Shown in pieces: positions 37,501-44,916 of a stretch of 48,347 nucleotides of DNA. The stretch comes from Mojavia pulchra JT2-VF2 (GTDB lineage: Bacteria; Cyanobacteriota; Cyanobacteriia; Cyanobacteriales; Nostocaceae), in the NCBI GenBank assembly GCA_019359325.1, contig JAHHHN010000036.1:1-48347 (forward strand), given 5' to 3'. The first letter of the stretch is position 1, and the number at the start of each line of letters is the position of its first letter. The notes beneath the pieces were generated by a model. That model saw only the letters and a program-made list of their open reading frames with translations, made no database searches and had not been told where the DNA came from. The position numbers and the translations under genes were made by a program.

Positions 37501-39381
37501 TACAGTTCCAGCATTTCAGCGGATGGGCGCTATGTGTCGTTCTATTCCGATGCTAGTAACCTAGTTAGCGGCGATACCAACGGCACAGCAGATGTGTTTG
37601 TTAAAGACTTGGTGAGTGGCAGCATCACCCGCATTACCACCAATGATAGTGGTATCCAGGGCAATGATTTCTCACAGGTTTCCAGCATTTCAGCGGATGG
37701 GCGTTATGTAGTATTCCACTCCAATGCTAATAACCTAGTTAGTGACGATACCAATAGTACAAGGGATGTGTTTGTACGTGACTTGGGCCGGATTGGTACA
37801 ACCATTTCAGGCAGCAGTTCTATTACAATTACACCAGTCAATCATGCACCAGTGTTGGTAACTGCGATCGCCGATCAATCAGCTATCCAAGGCAATGCTT
37901 TCTCGTTCACTGTTCCGGCTAACACAATTGGCGATCCAGATAATGACCCAATCACCTACAGCGCTCAACTCGCCACTGGTGATTCCTTACCTGGTTGGTT
38001 AACGTTCGATGCAGCTACCCTTACATTTAACGCCACACCCACCAATGCCAACGTTGGAACGCTCAGTATCCGGGTAATTGGGGCTGATCCATCTGGCGCT
38101 TCGGCGGCAGATGTCTTTGACTTAACTGTTTTACCAACATTAAGTGCCAGCAATATTACAATCACTGAGGGCGATAGCAGTACACCTAATGCTGTATTGA
38201 CTGTTACCTTATCCGCACCTGTAACTCAAACTGTTACCCTAAACTATGCTACCGCAGATGACACTGCCTACAAAAACTATGACTACACTGCAACTGCTGG
38301 AATACTCACCTTTGCGGCTGGAGAAACCCAGAAAACAATTTCTGTTCCAGTGATTAATGATACTTATAATGAAGCGAATGAAACTTTCAAATTACTACTG
38401 ACCAATGCCACGAATGCGGCGATCGCTACTTCTGAGGTAACTGCAACCATCCAGGATGATGACTTGCTGCCAACCATCAGCGTTTATAGCATTAGCTTGG
38501 CAGAAGGAGACAGTGGCACTCGCAATGCTACCTTTAGCGTCAAATTATCCTCTGCTAGTGGTCAACCTGTAACAGTGAACTATGCCACAGCAGATAACAC
38601 AGCCACCGTCGCTAATGCTGATTACACCCCCACCAGTGGCACTCTCACCTTTGCTCCTGGTAACACTTTACTCAGCGTTAATGTTGCTATCACTGGCGAT
38701 ACAACTATAGAACCAGATGAAACCTTCTATCTAAATCTGAGTAATCCCAGTGGGGCAACCCTTGCTACTAGTCAAGGTACGGCCACTATTCTCAATGATG
38801 ATACCGTGAGCGGCCCTGTAGGCCTAACTATAATCGGCACTAGTGGTAACGACACCCTTGCAGACGGGAGCGGTGACGACACCCTCTTGGGGTTAGAAGG
38901 TAACGACACCCTCAATGGCAGTAGTGGTAACGACAGCCTTACGGGTGGAGCCGGAGCGGATGTACTCACCGGTGGGTTAGGTGCAGACCGTTTCATTTAT
39001 CCCACCTTCAGCGAATCGCTTTTCGCTGTGCGCGATCGCATTCGTGATTTTAACCCGAATCAAGGCGATCGCATTGTCCTTGGTAGTGTCCCCACTAATA
39101 CTTTCAATGCAAGTATCGTCACCGCAGCCGATTTAAATGCTGCTGTAACCGCTGCCTACAACGATGCTGACACCACTGTTGCTGGGTCGCAACCATTAGC
39201 AGCAAATCAGGCGGTGTTCTTTAGCTATGGTGCTACTGCCGCGACACGACGCACCTATGTGTCGGTTAACGACAGCAATGCTGCCTTTAATGCCAGCAGC
39301 GACCTCTTCATTGAGGTCACAGGGATGGTGGGTACCCTACCCGCTGGGGCATTGACATCGAGTAACTACTTTACTGTTTAA
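31516..39381 (+). CDS. Giant multidomain surface protein: DUF4347, cadherin, propeller, Calx-beta, RTX
   Basis: This 2621-residue protein is probably exported by a type I system. In order: DUF4347 (about 25-187: VVVLDSLDDGIAQIS, VHLVAHGQPGQIQL, LLYGCEVG); a jelly-roll-like segment (190-360); cadherin-like domain 1 (366-469, APTDLSLSATSVNENIPANT); an unknown beta-rich region (470-735); a second jelly-roll (735-880); a putative Ig domain (886-975); a right-handed beta-helix (980-1385, SGAGSLRAAIEWAN); cadherin-like domain 2 (1489-1589); a cadherin-like repeat (1591-1685); seven 58-residue PD40/TolB-like repeats (1689-2094); another Ig-like domain (2109-2208); two Calx-beta domains (2208-2430); RTX nonapeptides (2440-2500) and a C-terminal secretion region. 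No signal peptide. AAGGA lies 13 bases upstream. Confidence 0.93.
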   Translation: MKVNYVTESSISPVSSWTNIANSIVFIDTKVPDFEQLAAGVIAGVEVVVLDSLDDGIAQISWELSQRQGVTSVHLVAHGQPGQIQLGRSTLSLSTLDFYSSALQEWTKSLAWGAEILLYGCEVGAGNAGATFVYRLGLLLDTAIAASSTKVGNLALGGNWELDVTTGKVVSPLAFKPEAMAVYAHVLPDLFYDSFANNTGWTLGPEWQIGSATASSGQNYGNPDPTFDNTPTSDNGVAGVVIGGNASTSLHGYQYILSPVINTNISGSVFFDYYRWLNSDYTPYMQNTVEIYNGSSWVTLWSSGGSPGIQDNSWTLQNFDITAYKSAATQIRFGFNVGSTGVYSVSSWNIDDVRIYTDSVIPVNNAPTDLSLSATSVNENIPANTVIGIFNTVDPDAGNTHTYTLVSGTGSTDNANFSIVNGNQLSINLSPDYETKKSYSIRVRTTDQGGLSYEEVLTINVNNLNEAPVVSASSGNTFKITSLLATGVNAIEHNTVTGDDRGGIAISNSQVFYTGDYQTGRFALTDLSGGTSIGQQYDAIFSNLATGDVYTFANNLIPLGPNGGTITSLRGIDGSTGTLSGTNISLSTPINTSGPTGIFSGYNRAVIYTNSRVYNIDLPFGTVTDLGVMNQPLWRGSENWAIWGVAEYFDNTVHLVYVDESPTNTIKRIRVPDGVTETVATFNSLADMAAFTVSPSNNRWYFHHEGTSQFRSGDETIGYADASFLVGGGSGVVLSDDFDPGVDNTKWLSISSGAANTNFPGNGNSLWFNGNGDRSATTQSLNISNGGTISFDLIIGSDSFPRENADFGEDVVLEYSTNAGASWSILATYDQDLYTSWSTQTLTIPVAAQSNATQFRWRQISHSGDSFDNWAIDNISITGGGAGGGSGLADQTATANSLFNFSFASNVFTDPDGDPLAYMVTRSDGSPLPGWLSFNPSTRTFSGTPTNADVGTLNVRVTAFDPSGLSTNDVFEIAIASATPPNIVTNTNDSGAGSLRAAIEWANSNPGTDTITFNIAGSGAQTIKLFSALPTITDSIIIDGTTQANPYTGYFGGPPIELHGANAGSGVSGLVLAAGNSTIRGLVINRFSDFGIYIWGGGNNVIEGNYIGTDISGFYEEGNGNSGIYIESANNRIGGSSLGSRNVISGNNNGGINISFTGASYNQVIGNYIGLRSDGYSTIGNSGWVGGVTIGYGASSNAIANNVISGNGLTGANGAIFIHGENTTNNQVISNFIGTNAFGTSDLGNFSPGINISAASNTYASMNVIAGNDGGGISIYGSTATGNYIGNNQIGTNYNNDPLGNSSDGIFINDATNNIISNNTIAYNTRGVVVAAFSGTATGNNITGNSIFANTALGIDLNYDGVTLNDVGDGDTGANNRQNFPILTSATSSSGTTTKSSTTAIAGILNSKPNSIFRIEFFANSSLHPTGYGEGQTYLGSVDVTTNDLGNASFTANLTTSVPLGHFITATATDANNNTSEFSQGVTVTKPYNAPIDLSLSATSVNENIPANTIVGTFNTTDPDAGNTHTYTLVSGTGSTDNASFSIVQGNQLSINLSPDYETKNSYSIRVRTTDQDGLSYEEALTISVNNLNDAPVLVNNATIPVNQGSIVTITSALLQTTDQDNTPTQLTYTLTNLPTAGTLQLNGNTLAVGGKFTQDDINNGHVTYLQNGSKTTSDSFGFTVFDAIPSTITRISTSASGTQGNSDSSFPRISANGRYVAFSSYASNLVDGDTNGKEDVFVKDLVSGSITRISTSAIGTQGNSGSSFASISADGRYVAFYSGASNLVSGDTNSTTDVFVKDLVSNNITRISTDVNGTQGNTFSYYPSISADGRYVAFYSEASNLVSGDTNNTVDVFVKDLMSGSITRISTDVNGTQGNNFSADPSISADGRYVAFYSEASNLVSNDTNNTGDVFVKDLVSGSIIRISTDVNGTQGNNLSGAPKISADGRYVAFSSDASNLVSGDTNGTRDVFVKDLVNGSITRISTDASGTQSNGSSYSSSISADGRYVSFYSDASNLVSGDTNGTADVFVKDLVSGSITRITTNDSGIQGNDFSQVSSISADGRYVVFHSNANNLVSDDTNSTRDVFVRDLGRIGTTISGSSSITITPVNHAPVLVTAIADQSAIQGNAFSFTVPANTIGDPDNDPITYSAQLATGDSLPGWLTFDAATLTFNATPTNANVGTLSIRVIGADPSGASAADVFDLTVLPTLSASNITITEGDSSTPNAVLTVTLSAPVTQTVTLNYATADDTAYKNYDYTATAGILTFAAGETQKTISVPVINDTYNEANETFKLLLTNATNAAIATSEVTATIQDDDLLPTISVYSISLAEGDSGTRNATFSVKLSSASGQPVTVNYATADNTATVANADYTPTSGTLTFAPGNTLLSVNVAITGDTTIEPDETFYLNLSNPSGATLATSQGTATILNDDTVSGPVGLTIIGTSGNDTLADGSGDDTLLGLEGNDTLNGSSGNDSLTGGAGADVLTGGLGADRFIYPTFSESLFAVRDRIRDFNPNQGDRIVLGSVPTNTFNASIVTAADLNAAVTAAYNDADTTVAGSQPLAANQAVFFSYGATAATRRTYVSVNDSNAAFNASSDLFIEVTGMVGTLPAGALTSSNYFTV
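36580..37797 (+). repeat. Seven tandem 174-bp repeats (seven-bladed propeller)
   Basis: Each unit encodes 58 residues in the form ITRIST...GTQGN...SISADGRYVAF.S.ASNLVSGDTN...DVFVKDLVSGS. The seven units follow one another exactly, without spacers. One blade per unit would make a closed seven-bladed beta-propeller. DNA identity is highest among the central units, suggesting recent amplification. Confidence 0.9.
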
Positions 39382-39502
39382 GTCAGTCCTATTGAGACAG
39401 CCTGTTTCTTACTGAGGCTGTCTCCGTCTCGACTTACTAGACTAGCTTCGCAATGCAGATACTTTGATTTAACTTCCCAACTTCTACAATACAAAACTAA
39501 CT

Positions 39503-40129
39503 ATGATTCGTTTAATTAGCGATCGCCGCATCCTTAACCTAAGCTTAGCAACCTGTGTCACTCTTGGCATCACTGCCTGCCTCCCTTCCAAGGTGATGGC
39601 TTTAATCACCGGCTTTACAGATGTTTATAGCACTAGCAACTGGACATTAACTAACAGTAATGCTGACGGCACTATTGATGATAGCAATGCAACCACCGTA
39701 TACCTAAGCGGCGGTAACAATGGAAGCGGTTCTAACGGCACTACAGATTGGACTATATCTATTGATTCAACCAGGGCAGGTATGTTGGCCTTTGATTGGA
39801 TTTATTCCACCTTAGACACTGAGGGCGACGATACAGCAGGTTATCTGCTCAATAATATTTTTTATCAATTAGCCGCATCAGAAGGGGAAGCCAGTACCTC
39901 ACCCGTTACAGTTGCGGTAAACTCCGGTGACATCTTCGGCTTTCGAGTGCAAACGCTACAAAATAACGGTGGAGCAGGAGTATTTAACGTTAACAACTTC
40001 CAGGCGCAACCAGTACCTTATGAGTTCTCGCCAACTTTGGGGTTAGTGATGATTTTTGGTTTAAATGGAGTGTATTGGCAGTGGCGCAAGCTGCAAAGTA
40101 AATCTAGAGTAAATGAAGTTTTGAAGTAG
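39503..40129 (+). CDS. Exported protein with cyanobacterial PEP-CTERM-like tail
   Basis: The 208-residue protein has a signal peptide (LNLSLATCVTLGITACLP, cleavage near VMA|LIT). The mature domain is beta-rich: SNWTLTNSNADGTIDDSN, TTDWTISID, GMLAFDWIYSTLD, FGFRVQTLQNNGGAG. The C-terminus VPYEFSPTLGLVMIFGLNGVYWQWRKLQ is the PFEFSP-type sorting signal of cyanobacteria: a short motif, a transmembrane helix and a basic end (only part quoted). It should be processed by an exosortase and anchored or released. It starts 121 bp after the giant gene on the same strand, so a joint surface role is plausible, but no exosortase is seen here. Confidence 0.8.
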   Translation: MIRLISDRRILNLSLATCVTLGITACLPSKVMALITGFTDVYSTSNWTLTNSNADGTIDDSNATTVYLSGGNNGSGSNGTTDWTISIDSTRAGMLAFDWIYSTLDTEGDDTAGYLLNNIFYQLAASEGEASTSPVTVAVNSGDIFGFRVQTLQNNGGAGVFNVNNFQAQPVPYEFSPTLGLVMIFGLNGVYWQWRKLQSKSRVNEVLK

Positions 40130-40563
40130 TTAGATTCTACTCTCAGTTTTTCTTCTATTTTTTGCTATTCCATTCAATATATAGCAGTCCTTAATCATTC
40201 GTGAATAACAAGAACCCCAACTTTTTAAAAAAGTCGGGGTTCTTGTTTATGACTTACAACCGCATTCTAAAAGTTGGTAAAAATTAGACTTTTAGCCAAT
40301 CAGTGGCGATGGTGCAAGCGCCCACTGTAGACGATCGCTATTTCAACAAATTGGTGGAAATTCCATCCCAGTCGGTACTTTACAAGCGAAAGCGAAACAG
40401 AACTGCGCCATAAGAGAGTATTGTGAAAGCTATAGTGTCCTGACAAATCGCTCTCAAGTTATACGTCACTTCTGTGCTGTGGCAGAAGATTCTCTGGTTG
40501 CACCCAAGTATCTTAGTCAGTTAGCGAGCCACTAGCCAAAAGTAGGAAGAAAAAGCAACGCTC
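40130..40563. other. Intergenic with terminator
   Basis: Terminator at 40209-40250; the rest has no gene. Confidence 0.6.
40209..40250 (+). terminator. Strong hairpin terminator
   Basis: CAAGAACCCC-A-ACTTTTT pairs with AAAAAGT-C-GGGGTTCTTG, followed by TTTAT. One A-C mismatch. It ends the transcription unit of the exported PEP-CTERM-like protein. Confidence 0.8.
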
Positions 40564-41046
40564 ATGGATAACACAGATAAAGTTGATTCCTCTGCAAATA
40601 ATTCAAATCAGAATACAACAACTACCGAAGCAAACATCGGTTCACTGACATTATCTAACGAACCGAAGCAAATTTCTAAAACAATAGACATAGATGGTCA
40701 CCGTCCGGTTGAGCCAAGTGATTTAGAAATTAAGGATACTCTCGACATCGATGGTCAACGTCCAATCGCTAAGAGCGATATTCAATCAAGCCAAACAATA
40801 GATGTAGATGGTCAGCGTCCGATCGCTAAAAGCGATTTTGAGGGTTGTGAGATGCTCGCTATAGATGGCTTGCGTCCGGTTGACCCAAGTGATTTAGAAG
40901 TTAAAGATACTTTCGACATCGACGGTCAACGTCCGATTGCTAAAAGTAATTATGTCGTTAAGGATACCCTTGACATTGATGGTCACCGTCCAATCACTTC
41001 AAATAATACTCAAAAGCCTGAAATTACAACAGATTTTGTAGATTAA
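40564..41046 (+). CDS. DGxRP-repeat protein of unknown function
   Basis: The 160-residue acidic, hydrophilic protein has six 19-residue repeats from about residue 42 to 147. The repeat is DIDGxRPxxxSDxxxxxTx: for example DIDGHRPVEPSDLEIKDTL, DIDGQRPIAKSDIQSSQTI, DVDGQRPIAKSDFEGCEML, AIDGLRPVDPSDLEVKDTF, DIDGQRPIAKSNYVVKDTL, then a short sixth. The invariant core is (D/A)(I/V)DGxRP(I/V). There is no signal peptide or hydrophobic segment. The first 35 residues are Asn/Thr/Ser-rich and disordered. The single Cys is in repeat 3. Related repeat proteins are present in Nostoc, but I know of no function. The carbonic anhydrase gene follows 126 bp downstream on the same strand. Confidence 0.7.
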   Translation: MDNTDKVDSSANNSNQNTTTTEANIGSLTLSNEPKQISKTIDIDGHRPVEPSDLEIKDTLDIDGQRPIAKSDIQSSQTIDVDGQRPIAKSDFEGCEMLAIDGLRPVDPSDLEVKDTFDIDGQRPIAKSNYVVKDTLDIDGHRPITSNNTQKPEITTDFVD

Positions 41047-41171
41047 AATCATCCGCAGGCATTTACTATTAATCTACTATTAAAAAGATAGAAGAAAAGC
41101 GCTCTGTACTGTCTCAATCTGCTTACTCTGATTCGGTACTTTAAACGCACAAGTATCTCTGGAAGTTGGTA

Positions 41172-41984
41172 ATGAAGAAATTAATTAAAGGTCTACGTGA
41201 ATTTAAAGCTAGCTATGTTTCAAAGCATCAAGAACTGCTTGAGCAACTTTCTCATCATCAAAAGCCTAGAGTATTGTTTATTACCTGTTCGGATTCGCGT
41301 GTAGATCCAAATCTAATTACACAAGCCCAGCTGGGTGAATTGTTTGTCATCCGCAATGCCGGCAATATCATTCCACCATTTGGGGCAACTAATGGCGGTG
41401 AAGGTGCCACAATTGAATATGCTGTCGAAGCCTTAGATATCCGGCAAATTATTGTCTGCGGCCACTCTCATTGTGGCGCAATGAAAGGACTAATCAAGTT
41501 AAACAGTCTGCAAGAGAAAATGCCGCTTGTGTTTGATTGGCTCAAATATGCACAGGCAACCCGAAGGCTGGTTTTAGACCACTACAGTCAGTACCAGGAG
41601 GAGGAACTCCTTGAAATCATGATTGCCGAAAATGTCCTTACCCAAATAGAGAATTTGCGGACGTATCCAGTAATTCACTCTAAGCTCTACCAAGGGCAAC
41701 TAAGCATATATGCTTGGATTTATCACATTGAGACAGGAGAAGTTTTAGCATACGATCACCATAAGCACGCTTATGTTTTGCCCCAAAGCCAGCTTCTAGA
41801 ATTAGAGATGGATGAGAAGCGTCTAGACCAGTTTCCATCTGGCGACGTAGCAATCCGTTCTGCTCAAACCCAGCAAGGCGAAATTAAACCTCCTCAAAAA
41901 CTCACAACTTATGGACATGAGCGGTTTCCCATGACACGCCTTTCTCCAGAACAGATAGAGCGAATTTATCGAGGAACGAATTAG
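41172..41984 (+). CDS. ccaA: Beta-carbonic anhydrase, carboxysomal IcfA/CcaA type
   Basis: The enzyme converts bicarbonate to CO2 for Rubisco inside the carboxysome. In the 270-residue chain from ATG 41172, the zinc ligands are Cys39 (CSDSR), His98 and Cys101 (GHSHCGAM), with Asp41/Arg43 as the catalytic dyad. Length and sequence (FITCSDSRVDPNLIT, ELFVIRNAGNIIPPFGA, GEGATIEYA, AENVLTQIENLRTYP, GWIY-like AWIYHIETGEVL) follow IcfA/CcaA of Synechococcus. The C-terminal extension (about 205-270) ends SPEQIERIYRG, like the CcmM-binding tail of CcaA. The start is at ATG 41172 rather than TTG 41166. Many Nostoc relatives lack this gene. Confidence 0.92.
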   Translation: MKKLIKGLREFKASYVSKHQELLEQLSHHQKPRVLFITCSDSRVDPNLITQAQLGELFVIRNAGNIIPPFGATNGGEGATIEYAVEALDIRQIIVCGHSHCGAMKGLIKLNSLQEKMPLVFDWLKYAQATRRLVLDHYSQYQEEELLEIMIAENVLTQIENLRTYPVIHSKLYQGQLSIYAWIYHIETGEVLAYDHHKHAYVLPQSQLLELEMDEKRLDQFPSGDVAIRSAQTQQGEIKPPQKLTTYGHERFPMTRLSPEQIERIYRGTN

Positions 41985-42434
41985 GCTAATTGAGTGGTGA
42001 GTGCTAAGAATAATTTCTCCCCTTCCGCGTCGCCCTTCAGGTATCTGCTAGTAGACACCCGCAGGGTGGCTTAAGGCAGGGTAGGAACTGTCCGTTGGAA
42101 ACCCTCCCGCAGCAGCGCTGTCTGACCAATCACTAATACCCAATCCCTTAAAATCCTTGAGGGATAAAATAAAACCTTTAAAATTTTTATCTCATAAGTC
42201 CACGCAATAATCTTCTCAGGTGAATCCAGTTCTAAGGGAGTATCAGATGTAAATTTGCCGCGTCTATCTTTAATCTCAGGTATAGTTAAACACGTTAATA
42301 AATTTATATCAAATTCTTAAACAAATCTAAATAAACTTATTACCAATTTAATAGGTAACGGCTTTTACAGCACTTAAATAAATGAATCATTTATTAATAA
42401 ATTAAATGCAATATAAAGCAATTAGGAAAATGCT
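41985..42434. other. Intergenic, repeat-rich, with a displaced DUF2330 leader copy
   Basis: 42000-42120 has dispersed repeats (GTCCGTTGGAAACCCTCCCG-like). 42135-42196 resembles 28642-28703. No gene was recognised. Confidence 0.6.
42135..42196 (+). repeat. Degenerate copy of the DUF2330 gene start
   Basis: About 60 bp match 28642-28703 (AATACCC..., AAAATCCTTGAGG, ATAAAAT, AAACCTTTAAAATTTTT). The ATG of the real gene is ATA here, so no protein would be made. Confidence 0.75.
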
Positions 42435-42629
42435 TTGAACAAGAATTTAATAGCTTTTGCAGCTAGTTTAATCTTTAGCATTGGAGCAGTAATTATGTTA
42501 AAAGCTTTAGTCAAAAAATTTAATATACCTACATTTACAACTTTAAGTACGGCTATTTTTAGTAGTTATATTTTGATGATGTTTAGTATAGTACAAAATT
42601 TTATGACTAAATATAAGAGAGCAAAATAA
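42435..42629 (+). CDS. Possible small membrane protein
   Basis: The 64-residue frame starts at TTG with AGGA eight bases upstream. It has two predicted transmembrane helices, LIAFAASLIFSIGAVIMLKAL (one residue over the motif core) and AIFSSYILMMFSIVQNF, with basic residues KKF and KYKRAK giving a clear topology. No homologue is recognised, and the TTG start makes it uncertain. A hairpin follows at 42690-42714 that could terminate it. Confidence 0.4.
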   Translation: MNKNLIAFAASLIFSIGAVIMLKALVKKFNIPTFTTLSTAIFSSYILMMFSIVQNFMTKYKRAK

Positions 42630-42689
42630 ACTTACTTGCAAGTTTAATACTGTGCTAGGTTTTACAAAACATTATTTCTCATAAAAATG

Positions 42690-42714
42690 CCACTCCAAGG
42701 AGTGTTTGGAGTGG
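42690..42714. terminator. Hairpin CCACTCCAA/TTGGAGTGG, copy 1
   Basis: A perfect 9-bp stem with a 7-base loop, followed by TTT. Lies 60 bp after the small membrane ORF. The same stem recurs at 43018-43041 with a different loop. Confidence 0.6.
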
Positions 42715-43017
42715 TTTAAAGCCCTAAGATGATGTATTACACATAAATTATTATGTGGGAAACACGAGTATTATTTTATCTACCGTAAGGTGGTAAGTTA
42801 TAATAATAACCTCTATCAAAAGTAATAAGTAAAACTTGTTAATTGATAAAATAAAATCTTTGTTACGATTAATACAAAGTTGGTTTGATTTTTTCCTGTG
42901 AACGAAGCGATCGCTATTAGACTTTCCCGTAGGCTATAATTTCGTTAAATAGTTTACATATATTAGGTTTTATTCAATGTCAAACAAATATTTTTTATCC
43001 TTATTTGGTATAAAATA

Positions 43018-43041
43018 CCACTCCAAAAATTATTGGAGTGG
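43018..43041. repeat. Hairpin CCACTCCAA/TTGGAGTGG, copy 2
   Basis: Same 9-bp stem as at 42690-42714, loop AAATTA, preceded by a similar A-rich stretch (AAAATA). No gene ends nearby. Confidence 0.6.
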
Positions 43042-43953
43042 TCACGCCTAACAAGATAAATAACACAGAAATTATGCAGTCATTATTAATACTAGTCTAT
43101 CTGTCTAAAGGTAGTAGATTTTGAATATTTTATCAGTCACAAGTAGTAGACTTAAGCACCATAGACAATATTAGACCAAGTATAATTGCCTGTTGCGGTT
43201 ATTTACATCTTTCCCACTCGAAGAATAGTTGAATTTTATTTCACTGATGAAACAGCAAAAATCCCGGACTAAACAACTTCTTTATTCGTAGCGGTTATTA
43301 TAGAGTACTCATTTAGATAGTACGTTTAATGTGGATTAAGTCCTAAAACCCTTGTAATTTCGTAGGTTTCCAAAACAATGATTTTGAACGAATCTAGAAA
43401 GCCTGATGAAATAAGAGGCTCTAATTCACATCAGGCGTATAGTGCTATTCATTGGTAGAAAACGGGTTCTTGCAGCGTATAACGCCAAGGATACAAAGAA
43501 AAGTCTGAGTTAATAAGCTGTTACACATTTAAATTGCATAATCAAGGCGGGCAAGATGCCCACCTTATAAGATTTATTGAAATTTCTGGGATGCAAACTA
43601 GATGTGGTTTAGCTTACTGCTCATATCAAACTTAATTCCCCCAATAACCTTGAAAACGGGCAATCGGGGAATATTGGAAAGATAAATATTGCTAACTAAA
43701 CTGTATACAGAATTAAGAGGTTATCAGCGTAAAAACGTTTGGATCGCACCTACTACTGAGTTTAACTGTATGGTGTACAGATACTTAAGAGTAAAGCAGG
43801 CGATCGCTCAATACCTTTTTAGAGCTAACTTACCAGGGATAAGGGTATTATTAGTTCAATGTGGCAGAAACAAACTTACTAGACAAAAAACAGCTTAGAA
43901 AACAAGCTCTTTGAATTTTGTAGACACCAAAAGGGTGGCTTCGTATAGCGTTA

Positions 43954-44169
43954 CTAGGCTATACGCGCCTGAGCTAAGTCCCGAATTAGCGGAGTTCTAG
44001 CGTAAATATAAGCTCTGACACTATCGATTTCTTCGCCACTGAGCAGTTGTTTATTATTGATCTGCGCCAGTATTTGCTTAATTAGCTCTGTATCATTTAA
44101 ACCCAACAAAATACTGGTTTGGGTTTCCTCAATGACTGACCAAAGCAACCGTAATGTTGTAGATCCCAT
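43954..44169 (-). CDS. Small conserved cyanobacterial protein
   Basis: The 71-residue, mostly helical protein starts LRLLWSVIEETQTSILLGLND, then ELIKQILAQI and EEIDSVRAYIYARTPLIRDLAQ. I recognise it as one of the short proteins of this shape found widely in cyanobacteria, with a final IRDLAxxR signature, but no function is known. A GAGG lies about 9 bases upstream of the ATG. It has no membrane segment. Confidence 0.65.
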   Translation of the reverse strand: MGSTTLRLLWSVIEETQTSILLGLNDTELIKQILAQINNKQLLSGEEIDSVRAYIYARTPLIRDLAQARIA

Positions 44170-44331
44170 ATCGCAGCCTCATACTCTACTAAATCTAAAA
44201 ATTTAATAATTTCTTTAGATTTTGTTCATTCTTAGATTGTACCTTCATTACTCCATAAATTCAAAGCCCATCCTCAGAATAAAATTTCCCCTTGTCGTGC
44301 CTGCCAGTTATCACATGGTTAAAAGTGTGAT

Positions 44332-44613
44332 TTAATGCAATGCAGGCATCCATTTTTCAATGAAGCAAAATAAAATCCCCACTTCGGAAGTGGGGAAGAT
44401 GAACCAAAGGCGATCTGATAGTACATTTATACTATATATATTCAGAGATGTCATCTGGCCATACTGATAATGTTTTGCTTTAAAAGTCCCTAAAATTGAT
44501 TCCAACTGTTGGTCTAAACGTTGCAAGCGTTCAAAATCTGTAAATTGTTGGGCAATTTCCAAAATGCGATCGCCTGTGGCACTTTGCGGGAAAGCGATCG
44601 CACTCTTGGCCAA
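44332..44613 (-). CDS. Small hypothetical protein, doubtful
   Basis: The 93-residue frame starts TTG 6 bases after the stop of the upstream gene on the same strand. Residues 15-55 are helical (RILEIAQQFTDFERLQRLDQ). The C-terminal third is hydrophobic/aromatic (LWFIFPTSEVGILFCFIEKW). There is no clear ribosome site of its own, but translational coupling to the upstream gene would explain that. It could also be a chance extension of a decayed gene. Confidence 0.4.
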   Translation of the reverse strand: MAKSAIAFPQSATGDRILEIAQQFTDFERLQRLDQQLESILGTFKAKHYQYGQMTSLNIYSINVLSDRLWFIFPTSEVGILFCFIEKWMPALH

Positions 44614-44619
44614 GAGAAA

Positions 44620-44898
44620 CTAAGATACTTTCGGTTGATGCCACACACTCAGCTTCAACTTAGAGCAGTAGCAATCCCCATCGCTAATTTCTTGCTCGCG
44701 ATCAGCTATCCAGTCATAAATTTGTGCAGCTAGTGCTAATGCTGCCTGTTGTGAACGATAAAGCCGAGGACTAGGACAGAAGGCTTCACCATTGATGTGT
44801 ATGGCTGCAATCTGCCAATAGTCGCTTCCTTCACCCTCCGGTACAACTTCTAAAAATCCACTACTGTAAGGCTCGATTATTCCTAGATTCATCTGCAA
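44620..44898 (-). CDS. Conserved hypothetical protein
   Basis: The 92-residue protein has a balanced composition with strong positional conservation typical of a single small domain: EVVPEGEGSDYWQIAAIHIN, FCPSPRLYRSQQAALALAAQ and IYDWIADREQEIS. The function is unknown. A second ATG two codons later (44892) is an alternative start. It lies just downstream of glpD on the same strand (18 bp after its stop), so it may be part of the glp transcription unit. I have seen this pattern in cyanobacterial genomes. Confidence 0.6.
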   Translation of the reverse strand: MQMNLGIIEPYSSGFLEVVPEGEGSDYWQIAAIHINGEAFCPSPRLYRSQQAALALAAQIYDWIADREQEISDGDCYCSKLKLSVWHQPKVS

Positions 44899-44916
44899 AC
44901 CAATCGAACTTTAAAA

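Larger units (their letters stand above)
42630..43953. other. Long gene-poor region with repeated hairpins
   Basis: Over 1.3 kb. Contains two CCACTCCAA/TTGGAGTGG hairpins, a hairpin GGCGGGCA/TGCCCACC near 43546-43565, and scattered HIP1-like sites. A 69-codon frame at 43689-43898 has no support. Small RNAs are possible but not demonstrable. Confidence 0.5.

Noticed and set aside
43689-43898. 69-codon plus-strand frame
   Set aside because: No ribosome site or domain and odd composition; probably chance.
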